DNA of 63,577 bases, from positions 1-63,577 of IMG/VR virus record IMGVR_UViG_3300033183_000158; one strand, 5' to 3'. The translations under genes were made by a program, and so were the position numbers. Source of the DNA: a virus. Below are positions 9,001-14,431 of this stretch, in pieces. Under the pieces are notes generated by a model. It saw nothing but the letters and a program-made list of their open reading frames with translations, was not told where the DNA came from and searched no databases. Position 1 is the stretch's first letter; the number at the start of each line of letters is the position of its first letter.

Positions 9001-11997
9001 CAGAACAAATGGAAAGTTTGGTTGAATAAATTCTTCCGTGCTATTGGTAAGTTGTTTGGTGTAGAGCCTAACGCTGCTCGAATTCTAGCTGCTGAGATGC
9101 TTAGTGGTCAGATGCAGAGAGACTTTAGAGGCACACTTTCTTCTGAAACGCAGTATCAAAAAGGCGAGGATGCTACGCTTCCTGAAATGTTGGCACAAAA
9201 ACGCCTGCAATTAGAGCGTTTGATTAAACAATACGGTTCTGAAAACCTTCCAGAACTTGCAAAGCTTGCAACTAAATGGAATGAGCAGAGCACAATTGAA
9301 AATCTTACGCTCATGGATGCCCAGGTAAAACGTTACTTAGATAGTCTAGACAAATACTTGGCTAAGATGGATGCGTTTATGGCAGATCCTGAAAACAGGA
9401 CTGACGAAAACCTAAATGCAATGTTCCAAACGTTGTATAACTATAGCACGGCATTGGCAGCGTTTACAGACTTTACTGATATTCCTGCTAAAGGGTTAAA
9501 AGGTGAGCTGAAAAGCACAGTCAAAAAACTTAATAAGCGTGGAGCCCGCGTACGCCAGGCAATTAATCGTATTAGTGAGTTCTCTCAAGAGCAATTTGCA
9601 GAAAACTTAGGAGAGTTGTCTACTAACCCTGAGATCCAGGCAGACTTTATGAAGATGTTTAACCCTACGGGTATGCATCTATTCGATGAGTCTGGTACAC
9701 AGTTGCTTCTTGATTCTTTGGCAGATACCAATGTGTCGTTCATTTCTCTATTGATGAAAGACTTTAAGATCAACAGAGCTCAAGGAGAAGAAGAAGCCCA
9801 GGAAGAGTTGATTAAGTGGCAAGAGCTCATGGAAGAAATGGATGCTGCAGGTGTTACTATAGAATCTCTATACAGAGGTAATACACCTAGCCCACAGTTT
9901 ATCTTGCCTACAATTAAAAAGAGAATTAAAAATGCTGCAGGGATAACTCAGATTGTTGAGGTTCCTAATCCCCAGTGGCAAGCTCTTAGTGATAAACAAA
10001 AAGACTTTAGTAAACGCATTCGTCAGACGCTTTCTAGAATGACCGCTCATACTAATTCTAAAATGTTTGAGTATGGTTATATTCCTGCAGTTCCTCTTAA
10101 TGAGAAAGACTACTGGGAAGAAATCAAGAAGACGCGTCAAAAGATGATTGATCGCTACGAGAAGTTTAAAAACAAGAAAGTAGGAGAAGAAGGCGTAGAA
10201 GATGAATACTCTAGTGTTATTGTAGACTCTGCAGGTAACGTAGTTGAAATGTTACACATGCCATATATGAGCATGCTAAATCAACTAGAGTTGCCGGCAT
10301 TGAAACAAGTTCCTGAAGGTGCTACTCCTGAAGAGATCAAAGCTATCGGTGAAGAAAACAAAGCAATCTATGCTGAGAGAGCTAAGATTGAAGCTGAGAA
10401 TAAAAAACGCCACGGCGAAGCTCTTGATACTGACTTGCGCAACACGATGGAGCGATTCATCTACCAGGCAGTACGTCACAAGTACAAGAAAAAGATCGAG
10501 GGTAAGATGCTTCTAGCTCGTGAGCAGCTACGCCAAATGGATATTGTTGAAGCTCCTAACAAAGTTGATAGACTGAAACAAACGTTTGCGTCTGAGGACA
10601 AAAAAGGAGAAGAACAAAACCGCCCTACTATTAAAGGTGAGAACTCTAATATCTTTAAACACTACGATAAGTGGTTGACAATGGTATTCTATGATCACTT
10701 TGAGGCAGATGAAAGTGAAACCTGGAAAAAGATTTCTGATGGTCTTAGAGATTACTCTTCTGTAGTAGGTATTGGTTTAAACGTGTTCTCGGCTATTAAC
10801 AACAAGACTTACGGAGAAATGCAAACTGCTATTGAAGCAGCAGCAGGTGAGTTCTTTACAGTTAAAAACTGGTTGAATGCTAAAAAAGAATACAACGCTA
10901 ACATACTAAACATCTACGCAGATCGTGATAGTGGTAAATCTGACAACAAAATTGTAGCACTTATTAAGCGCTTCGATATTTTGCAGACACAAGACGAGCT
11001 TTCTGGTAGAGAGTACAGCAATCCTGTAATGAAGAAGTTGATGTGGGCTAAGAACGCAATGTATGCAATGCAGCATGCGGGTGAACACAGCATGCAAAAC
11101 CAAGTTCTTCTTGCAATGTTGGATAAAGAGAAGGTAATGCTCAACGGTGAAGAGATATCATTAAAAGATGCTCTTGAAGTAGAGAACGGACGTATTGTAA
11201 TTAAGAAAGGTGCGACTACTAAAGATGGTAAACCTGTAGATTCTAAATACCTGGCAAGCTTTAAGAACAAAGTAATCTCTGTTAATCAATACTTACATGG
11301 TATTTATAACAAAGAAGATGCTGGTACGCTACAACACTACGCCCTGGGTAGATTGATTATCCAGTTCCGTAAGTGGGCTCGTCCAGGATGGAATAAACGC
11401 TTTGGGGCTAAGTTTGGTCAATCTAGTTGGAATGAAACACGCGAACGCCTAGATGAGGGTAGTTATATTACCGGTGCTAAGTTTGCTAAAGAACTATTCC
11501 GAGGTGCTCTTAACATGGACTTCAATGCTAAACTTCACTACCAGTCTTTGACTGAAGGTGAGAAAGCAAACCTCAGAAGATTTGGTATGGAGATCGCAAT
11601 GATGGCGTTAGTTGGAGTACTTGCTATGGCTGCTGCGGGGGCTGCAGAAGACGATGACGATAGCAAAGCACTAGCACTCTCTGCTTACATGCTTGACCGT
11701 AGTAGAACAGAATTGATGACTTATATTCCAATCTATGGTTGGTTCAATGAAGGTAAGAAATTGATGAACTCTCCAGTAGCATCGTTCAGACAAGTAGAAT
11801 CTCTAAGTAAGATCTTGTTACATACAATGACATATCCATTCTTGTCTAAAGAAGACCGCTTCTACCAAGGTGGTATGTACAGAGGAGAAAATAAACTAGG
11901 TGTTTGGTTCAAACAGATGTTGCCGGGGGTTGCTATTGCACAACGCTGGAAGTTCATCGAAAGACAAACAGCTTACTACAAACTCTACGGATTCTAA
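1..11997 (+). CDS. Giant virion RNA polymerase polyprotein, 5'-truncated
   Basis: The frame is open from base 1 without a stop, so the gene starts outside the window; the ATG at 391 is internal. At least 3998 codons are present. Codons about 28-80 look like a coiled coil. A zincin motif HEGFH lies at codons 659-663 with a likely third ligand in EEYVAEKF near 718. Codons about 2044-2087 hold RIPTEGKNSM followed by GSDFDIDKLF; DFDID (2083-2087) matches the metal-binding loop of the crAss-like single-chain RNA polymerase (phi14:2 gp66 type, about 2180 residues). A second zincin motif HEFGH is at 2933-2937 with a possible third ligand near 2981. A hydrophobic, membrane-type segment lies at about 3863-3884. 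Known relatives are packaged and ejected to transcribe early genes. The length suggests fusion of polymerase with other ejected proteins. Function is firm for the polymerase part; the zincins are motif-based. Confidence 0.9.
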   Translation, partial: ESVPGTPFAVKRPVTETVEAASTANLSEEDLLAYEEQVKHIKKEIGRKRGALKRAKRPETIERLNNEIAALESKLETVLTQGKAQPTIADPELNVDATPEEQVEQEAENNANDTVEPIELAQKVENLELDMYSFGVTLNSKLVLEDGKVVGVKEPLTAEETKVLEAMYGLEVGDDLFIRPTSEAYNGYGVFTKDGVMIGEMYTPAIARRRYNAALKKLNEATNPEQRAKLELDLLKEDARVERAEAMQSLFDQGITEITTVVKASTAGAVLFGNKERPLSEALSKESFAKHGIAYGETTSGAAKSAVSGVSVEQSDIVKGQLYVFVEGVTGLIAVPVDSPTVKEAGLLDQLEADLIALAAHVTSTDGAQLSGTPEYDAIIARIADYLPVTGSKGIRVVRQTNRGKTFVNLKLPIQGAEMEIVLIDANGNSNFTPGEENHFKEQAIKIQEEGRTFTIPFTQVMNLLGDKLTDVNTQKLKNSDPETRAKYLAQIGQRMTTNLESFTDANGKKYHVSPKTVGNQYGASIQHDAVSHNLKPTLQQKAERVNAVAPDEVREKVKRNKPKERRVKRGKKTSKNKTGRDAMDDALGLSLKVDGDNINDGKTEDLDAAEAWWRKAFPNVPFIRVEGLINNGGELAYGLFANASVTLSNLALPGTVYHEGFHTAMHLYLTEEERSKIYSEARAELSKLSPEEFKEAMRVARVSGVSNVSELTDLQVEEYVAEKFRAFMIVGESEYTPKTRIGRWFKKLKDLIKMFLSNRKHTDRLFQNIKAGKFNYKPTPQMIAHANTMSANLKALPEMTTREINESVNIITRLVPGAIQDIQDNAEEYGIKPGDNISEWVGAVLYDYLQENLVDRGIGNIENIVKVLNNFDDTDLSPGILSRVMHAFKLRYGVDLANATLNDLNRKNVEQIDALESDQEIDNADAMDGRIERNWDDSFLFHNPKDSVSQDVRNTIQSLPKIDRFEGDKLYASKDNFFGIRQFVEFDAVYPYLEANLAGIASVQEMMDRIYEFANSADPTFMALYKKLTIGDGAANLRSAFYTHFAKQRPTVLMAVFEDGVIKMIPVNRNNSEFLIRDKFISQASAHRSENNLNPGQQKAKIVELRKPLRKAENLTNEEFAKRYSQVLGSMGMSLVEGGVDVVEKAIARELNKGTLDKQELKTKLGYIIEAYVADNIENERKNLTDFGRSIRYYKSEAIQNVMQNVEGKNLYGVTQSNHIARVLDMLKDPAKEAQARQILAEMLKDPRVRHSNYMRLIVKYGVVNDKNELVEAQASVEPLMENGLPIINREGLEKINYSLLDGLKTDKDGVRYGDMNEVEFVALSVAGYLRGGQDLKDAGERSDVITTPALTPSDKGTLYLMNTPRWDRQDVRRNFHDGSGAELSTVLISRALHGELQAMRQEGRRLFGDNIDGPLTEDMLIPGQALQTYYDTDGNGNVVVDGKVVGNGFKSSLLSGIDMAALTEEERKTIQTLIQPNGIPMGGFGSLVPAVARIIKKYTVQQEADRIEKLILQAAEKSPEFKMQVNAQPGKSLEDRARRIALGDKNNIGMALHNMLHNYEMQTLFYGTEGEYKNDVDHGKRAASPWTPGIALDTTQFSSPTYRVATMSDIKVTSASYQAMEDQLTADILDAKHKGKAEKTAKGAATKAGKEARKEARELLKGYRNIESTDAQGYMTIDRFQEIMRARGLGSKYDPLIEKVKAGKKLTPRELKYFLDPVKPFYYSRSYDPRLGRMSSNLIKLSSLPLIPQLTRGTELDKLRLWMENKDSGVKAGPNRVDEVVYQTAHKVGSYEVSTPHSVDADGNVTFDPKSMLEAGIRELPHEGYTIQLDNPEHLVDAKAKVGSQLAKLIIEGLDPSATYGTFGSADSLINNYQSTIAELVQIAHDKLIEDIGAVVNEDGSMEFTEKSLEKLGSIIQDELGRRNATEVLKQGLQVTPDGKRFVVPAFFSGAASKVESLMLSLYTQRVVNIKVPGGTAVQASSSLMVGKDRPRLSAKLKPDGGIDYYEVMLPAYMKEQMTDSKGRVLPIDQIPEEALEIIGYRIPTEGKNSMAPMKVVGFLPPEYGGTIAVPDEFIVQMGSDFDIDKLFLQMRNIPKKDAGNQPMELTREQELQNNLFDMIHTVLRHPSHFRDVISPQGFEGLKETASKIAQLRGKSENARLNTLLFSTQNEFRNRNAIGSSMIGIAANFNVFMAVAQNTDMVLADGIMIEHVVTPELKAAYPNQVSANAKVGSTVRIRHTNIGKNDAGTYVNAEGKLISAEMKQFIAATVDNAKDPIFDKFNGKAYTLPTILTMVSVGVPTETALMFAAQPIIIEAATAYDNNRSVFGTGSTTEFNEVKGNYIREILKLIPSQRNLKPEEKIADWNTIPDVIAKLQQQGEITSEPNTSNKLLRRGIEVDPASLEGEQKLNYLVQQLHVLQEFSETRKSAMAAQDSVKLYKTDVTSAGPSTSRSHELDYIMRSMDADPKIYIDNVPAHVAIYPERARRLESEGTLQGQYTATGEKIFDVPEQSAYPILESYYENVSVRSREMLKHFFISETTGVLAFTDKAMQVFNNGRWDEKVANKVKRLVNQQALSKVPALQDLDASIMLGINRIPANGQAWTEKEIMNGEAPVAVVLRYAQQKYPDLANNPYHILNKLKPEFNKKTVESNLGMRLISFENISDSVIDEALTESLEEMLFGNDPLLKLLAEQLVKYNFLTKGMAFQRDSFAKLLSPDILESMNIPDQLYIEMNNLQGSMPQLTLDQYASVNYRDFAKPFALNKDEWQDGKDAGADGGFVVSASKSRRLGPYVLRTGNGSLMNPEYYDADSSAILYKRVTDGSVEVDEGSVAYVPIQKRGIRGKLVELDGSSAIHPTVGKSLSKISFGETEATATTEEKVDMLQANFAAAGIQVVVRTDETMSENASVKTEGGKSLITLNPNQVFGDTVIHEFGHIYVDLLGVDNPLVAQGIAQLKGTQLWKDVAARYPELSGDALAKEVLVTAIGREGSKLFNEQRSQNKWKVWLNKFFRAIGKLFGVEPNAARILAAEMLSGQMQRDFRGTLSSETQYQKGEDATLPEMLAQKRLQLERLIKQYGSENLPELAKLATKWNEQSTIENLTLMDAQVKRYLDSLDKYLAKMDAFMADPENRTDENLNAMFQTLYNYSTALAAFTDFTDIPAKGLKGELKSTVKKLNKRGARVRQAINRISEFSQEQFAENLGELSTNPEIQADFMKMFNPTGMHLFDESGTQLLLDSLADTNVSFISLLMKDFKINRAQGEEEAQEELIKWQELMEEMDAAGVTIESLYRGNTPSPQFILPTIKKRIKNAAGITQIVEVPNPQWQALSDKQKDFSKRIRQTLSRMTAHTNSKMFEYGYIPAVPLNEKDYWEEIKKTRQKMIDRYEKFKNKKVGEEGVEDEYSSVIVDSAGNVVEMLHMPYMSMLNQLELPALKQVPEGATPEEIKAIGEENKAIYAERAKIEAENKKRHGEALDTDLRNTMERFIYQAVRHKYKKKIEGKMLLAREQLRQMDIVEAPNKVDRLKQTFASEDKKGEEQNRPTIKGENSNIFKHYDKWLTMVFYDHFEADESETWKKISDGLRDYSSVVGIGLNVFSAINNKTYGEMQTAIEAAAGEFFTVKNWLNAKKEYNANILNIYADRDSGKSDNKIVALIKRFDILQTQDELSGREYSNPVMKKLMWAKNAMYAMQHAGEHSMQNQVLLAMLDKEKVMLNGEEISLKDALEVENGRIVIKKGATTKDGKPVDSKYLASFKNKVISVNQYLHGIYNKEDAGTLQHYALGRLIIQFRKWARPGWNKRFGAKFGQSSWNETRERLDEGSYITGAKFAKELFRGALNMDFNAKLHYQSLTEGEKANLRRFGMEIAMMALVGVLAMAAAGAAEDDDDSKALALSAYMLDRSRTELMTYIPIYGWFNEGKKLMNSPVASFRQVESLSKILLHTMTYPFLSKEDRFYQGGMYRGENKLGVWFKQMLPGVAIAQRWKFIERQTAYYKLYGF

Positions 11998-12008
11998 TCC
12001 AAAGTGGT

Positions 12009-12049
12009 ACAAAAAAAAGGGGAGCTACTTGCTCCCCTTCTTCTTTTTT
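12009..12049. terminator. Bidirectional intrinsic terminator
   Basis: A perfect 9-bp stem (12017-12025 with 12031-12039) and a 5-nt loop is flanked by eight A on the left and a T-rich run on the right. It can therefore stop transcription both of the giant plus-strand gene, which ends 19 nt before the stem, and of the converging minus-strand operon. Confidence 0.9.
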
Positions 12050-12135
12050 GCTGGTGTAGAACTTTCTTTGCAGAATCCCTTCTTGCAATTACATTCTTTT
12101 GGCGCCACCTCGCAATACCTTTTAGGTTGTTGCAT
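12025..12135 (-). CDS. Small Cys-rich basic protein, 36 aa
   Basis: This would be the last gene of the minus-strand operon, 11 nt after the SplB-like gene. It starts with ATG and ends in TAG inside the shared terminator stem. Four cysteines (C8, C14, C16, C22) and a lysine-rich tail suggest a small metal-binding or nucleic-acid-binding peptide, but no family is recognised. Its short length leaves it uncertain; conservation at this position in relatives would settle it. Confidence 0.4.
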   Translation of the reverse strand: MQQPKRYCEVAPKECNCKKGFCKESSTPAKKKKGSK

Positions 12136-12146
12136 GTGGTAAGATT

Positions 12147-13001
12147 TTAAAATATGTATCTGATAGTGTCTAGGTTAAAGTAACTACTATACAACTCTTT
12201 AAATTCTTCTATCCATCGTCCTTTGTAGCTCAAAGGATAACGCATTACACCTTGTTTGTTCTTGATTTCTGAGCTCCATTTCATCATCTCTTGAGCTTCA
12301 AGGCTAGATCTAACCATCTGACTCTTGTGATTTGTAAGAGCAATCACCTCACACTTGTTTTCTCCTGCGATGTTCTTCACATCAGAGAACAAGCCATCGT
12401 ACTGTTTAACCCAGTCTTTAACAAATATAACAGGACTGTAGTTAATATGCACCTCCCAACCTAACTCTTTGAGCCGATTAATATCCTCTAATCGGCTCAC
12501 AATCTTAGACATCTTAGGTTCTAAGACATCGGAATACTTCTGTGGCATTACACTCACGCGTACTCTAGGCTTCTTATTAAAGCTACTAACGTCTAGCGTC
12601 AGTAGTTCTGGATACTTAGTAGCCATTGTACTGTTAAGGTTTTCGTGTTTATCATACATACGTAGATAGTCATATAAAGGAATTGGCATATGCTTTTGCA
12701 TAAGGACCAAGTCAGAGTTACATGCTATATCTACCATTGTGTATCTCGGATCCTGCTGGTCAGGAACTTTGATATAGGTCTTCTCCCACTCAACAACAGA
12801 GTTAAATATCTCGTCGACATTCTCATTTACAAAGACTCTCGTGCCATTGTAGCGAGACATATAGCAATACGTATTAACGCACCCTCCGAAACATCCGTAG
12901 ATGACGTTAGGTGCGATACAATTTGCGCTGTTGTTATTGGGTTTTGTTACGAGAGTCCGGGTCTTCTGGCGTTTAATCACGCTCGATACCGTTTTCTTCA
13001 A
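12147..13001 (-). CDS. SplB-like radical SAM protein (spore photoproduct lyase family)
   Basis: 284 aa. The N-terminal region has GCFGGCVNTYCYM, a cysteine cluster like the one that holds the 4Fe-4S centre of radical SAM enzymes. Downstream segments EKTYIKVP, MVDIACNSD and INYSPVIFVKDW follow the layout of spore photoproduct lyases, which repair UV photoproducts in DNA by radical chemistry. The cysteine spacing is CX3CX4C, not the CX3CX2C normal for SplB. An upstream in-frame stop leaves TTG at 13001 as the best start, with a later GTG possible; the start overlaps the preceding 40-aa gene. Last large gene of the operon. DNA photorepair is the likely role, but another radical SAM reaction on nucleic acid is possible. 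Confidence 0.75.
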   Translation of the reverse strand: MKKTVSSVIKRQKTRTLVTKPNNNSANCIAPNVIYGCFGGCVNTYCYMSRYNGTRVFVNENVDEIFNSVVEWEKTYIKVPDQQDPRYTMVDIACNSDLVLMQKHMPIPLYDYLRMYDKHENLNSTMATKYPELLTLDVSSFNKKPRVRVSVMPQKYSDVLEPKMSKIVSRLEDINRLKELGWEVHINYSPVIFVKDWVKQYDGLFSDVKNIAGENKCEVIALTNHKSQMVRSSLEAQEMMKWSSEIKNKQGVMRYPLSYKGRWIEEFKELYSSYFNLDTIRYIF

Positions 13002-13095
13002 GGTCTTTCTGGCAGATATCTACCATAGTCAACGCTTCTTCGTATGTGTCGTAGTAATTATTTCTTACTTTCCACAGGAGCTTTGGTCTTGACAT
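12973..13095 (-). CDS. Small protein, 40 aa, unknown
   Basis: ATG to TAA, overlapping the HTH gene upstream by 38 nt and the SplB-like gene downstream by 29 nt. The peptide begins MSRPKLLWKVRNNYYDTYEE and is acidic at its C-terminus. No family is recognised. Support comes from its tight overlap with both neighbours and sensible protein composition; such chained overlaps are the rule in this operon. Confidence 0.5.
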   Translation of the reverse strand: MSRPKLLWKVRNNYYDTYEEALTMVDICQKDLEENGIERD

Positions 13096-13234
13096 TGTAT
13101 TCTTTCTTTAATCTGATAAGCGTCCTGGTACTTACACCTAGAGCAGACGCTGCTTCTTTCTGAGTTTTAAAATTCTTTAAGGCAAACACAATCATTCTTT
13201 TGTGCCACCATGCGATGTTAAGATTTTCTGGCAT
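13058..13234 (-). CDS. Small Fis-type helix-turn-helix protein, 58 aa
   Basis: Starts MPENLNIAWW. Residues about 23-45 (KTQKEAASALGVSTRTLIRL) fit a Fis or invertase-type helix-turn-helix: a short helix, the turn at LGVS, then a recognition helix TRTLIRLKKEY. It is probably a small DNA-binding regulator. It overlaps the 48-aa gene upstream by 17 nt. Its target is unknown; the dyad-rich region 13596-13772 a few hundred bases upstream is a candidate. Confidence 0.7.
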   Translation of the reverse strand: MPENLNIAWWHKRMIVFALKNFKTQKEAASALGVSTRTLIRLKKEYNVKTKAPVESKK

Positions 13235-13364
13235 TTGGATTTGTTTCAGCTACAGAAATATGGAGATCTAGTTTCTTGGAGATGTCCTTTAACTGTCGCG
13301 TTCTGGTTAATAATTCTTTTAAGCTGTATAGCTGTTCTGTCGTTAGGTCTACCCAGTGTGTCAT
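13218..13364 (-). CDS. Small protein, 48 aa, unknown
   Basis: Starts MTHWVDLTTEQLYSLKELL and is probably mostly helical. Its ATG overlaps the stop of the gene upstream as ATGA, and its 3' end overlaps the HTH gene. This stop-start coupling on both sides is the main evidence that it is real. No family is recognised. Confidence 0.6.
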   Translation of the reverse strand: MTHWVDLTTEQLYSLKELLTRTRQLKDISKKLDLHISVAETNPNARKS

Positions 13365-13573
13365 TTCTCTTTGGTGTTAAAGGTTTCGCTCAAGTACAAT
13401 TCATTGTCCAAGAACTCTACTACATTTCTTGCTAACCTTTCCTTCCTTCCTTTTGGACTAATGCTAATAGCCCAACTTAATAAGGTGTCGCTGATAATCG
13501 TTTTAATGTCTTGTATCATTTCTATTCTGTTTTTATATGTTGTTGCGTATGATTTGATTTCTTTTCCCATCAT
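13361..13573 (-). CDS. Small protein, 70 aa, unknown
   Basis: First gene of the short operon that ends with the SplB-like gene. I place the start at the first of two adjacent ATG codons (MMGKEIKSYATTYKNRIEM); the frame extends five codons further upstream. The sequence is mixed-charge and probably helical, with no recognised domain. Its stop overlaps the next start (ATGA). Directly upstream lies the dyad cluster 13596-13772, which may control this operon. Confidence 0.6.
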   Translation of the reverse strand: MMGKEIKSYATTYKNRIEMIQDIKTIISDTLLSWAISISPKGRKERLARNVVEFLDNELYLSETFNTKEK

Positions 13574-13595
13574 TATATGTCTTAACATCCTTTAA

Positions 13596-13772
13596 TGGTG
13601 GGACTTCCCATCATCTCATTTGATTTATTGCATATCGCAATATGCAATATTTCACTTTTAAGTGAAATACACACTCCATTGTCAAGTTATACCCTTACTT
13701 TGTCACAAATTGTGGCTCTTTTTGTGAAGATTTGTGGCTCATCATTGGGAGGATTTGTGATTCGCGAATCAC
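13596..13772. promoter_or_regulatory. Cluster of five inverted repeats (regulatory region)
   Basis: The gap between minus-strand genes holds five dyads: 13596-13613 (8-bp arms, one G-T), 13626-13649 (10-bp arms, 4-nt centre), 13648-13669 (10-bp arms, 2-nt centre), 13704-13714 (5-bp arms) and 13757-13772 (perfect 16-bp palindrome GTGATTCGCGAATCAC). A 9-bp direct repeat TTGTGGCTC occurs at 13710 and 13732, 22 bp apart. The density suggests operator sites or an origin rather than chance. No clear flavobacterial promoter is seen for the operon downstream. Confidence 0.65.
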
Positions 13773-13829
13773 GAAGCGTGTACTATAATGGTACATAAAG
13801 AGGAGGTTGCAAATAACCACTTCATTTGT

Positions 13830-13997
13830 CTATTTTAAGTTAGTAATAACCCTCCCCTTTATTCTTTTAATCTTACGCTTGTATCGCTGCTTATGGGTTA
13901 TACCTGCCATCCCTTTTGAACTATTTGCAAGGTAGTTCTTTTTAGTTAAAGGCTTAGTAGCCGCTGCTATTTGTCGTAGTAACTCTTGGTCAGTCAT
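13830..13997 (-). CDS. Small basic protein, 55 aa
   Basis: Start chosen at MTDQELLRQIAAATKPL; the frame runs 13 codons further upstream into the region of the divergent lipoprotein promoter, so the longer form is unlikely. The C-terminal half is strongly basic (KQRYKRKIKRIKGR), suggesting nucleic acid binding. No family is recognised. It is divergent from the lipoprotein gene, with only 40 nt between the two starts. Confidence 0.5.
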   Translation of the reverse strand: MTDQELLRQIAAATKPLTKKNYLANSSKGMAGITHKQRYKRKIKRIKGRVITNLK

Positions 13998-14002
13998 AAA
14001 AT

Positions 14003-14031
14003 TTGTGTATCTTAACGTTAAATTAACATTG
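14003..14031 (+). promoter_or_regulatory. Putative flavobacterial-type promoter
   Basis: TTG at 14003-14005, an 18-nt spacer, then TAACATTG at 14024-14031, close to the Bacteroidota consensus TTG-N19-TAnnTTTG. The ATG of the lipoprotein gene lies only 6 nt after the -7 box, so the transcript would be almost leaderless. Confidence 0.45.
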
Positions 14032-14037
14032 CACATT

Positions 14038-14172
14038 ATGAAAAAGATAGTAGTTCTTCTAGCATTCTTGCTAGGCTCATGTGCAACTGCAGACTATACA
14101 GTTGTACACCAGGATGTACAAAAATGCTGTGACATTACAGCGATACATCATCACATATCGTTCTCAGAGTAA
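14038..14172 (+). CDS. Tiny lipoprotein, 44 aa, against the direction of its block
   Basis: MKKIVVLLAFLLGSCATADY is a textbook lipoprotein signal: two lysines, a hydrophobic run and lipobox LGSC with C15 as the lipidated residue. The mature part is about 30 residues with two further cysteines and a HHH run. It is the only recognised plus-strand gene within the minus-strand block, has its own promoter-like sequence, and its last 22 nt overlap a convergent gene. Phage lipoproteins of this size often serve in superinfection exclusion or as outer-membrane spanins. There is no inner-membrane spanin partner next to it, so exclusion or host-surface change is the better guess. Confidence 0.65.
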   Translation: MKKIVVLLAFLLGSCATADYTVVHQDVQKCCDITAIHHHISFSE

Positions 14173-14384
14173 TACTCTTCGAGATCCAGAAAGTGTTTAG
14201 TAGCTTGTTCTTCGATGCTTGACATAACAAATGTGTCAAGGCAATCTATTATTGGTAGAATATCGACACCTTCATACTGAACTTGATCTATAAATATAGT
14301 TACGTCATTGTCATCGAGGAATCCTCGGTAACCGACATCTATAGATACAGTATCACATAGTTCGTATGTTAGCATGTGCCGCAT
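14151..14384 (-). CDS. Hypothetical acidic protein, 77 aa
   Basis: Start chosen at MRHMLTYELCDTVSID. The frame extends 11 codons further, but that stretch is the terminator stem and T-run of the uracil-DNA glycosylase gene, so it is probably not translated. The protein is rich in D, E and I with no recognised domain. Its 3' end overlaps the convergent lipoprotein gene by 22 nt. Confidence 0.5.
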   Translation of the reverse strand: MRHMLTYELCDTVSIDVGYRGFLDDNDVTIFIDQVQYEGVDILPIIDCLDTFVMSSIEEQATKHFLDLEEYYSENDM

Positions 14385-14392
14385 ACTCAAAT

Positions 14393-14428
14393 GTAATAAA
14401 AAGAAAAGAGGAAGCAAAACGCTTCCTC
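14393..14428 (-). terminator. Intrinsic terminator after the glycosylase gene
   Basis: An 8-bp perfect stem (14408-14415 with 14421-14428) with loop AAAAC is followed on the minus strand by a T-rich run. It starts 4 nt after the stop codon of the uracil-DNA glycosylase gene. Confidence 0.85.
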
Positions 14429-14431
14429 ATT

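Noticed and set aside
391-11997. ATG at 391 as the true start of the giant gene
   Set aside because: The frame is open without a stop back to base 1 and the upstream 130 codons read as plausible coiled-coil protein, so the start lies outside the window.
13771-13798. TATAAT-like box on the plus strand after the palindrome
   Set aside because: No plus-strand gene follows within a sensible distance and the host type suggests TAnnTTTG promoters, so it is more likely AT-rich background.
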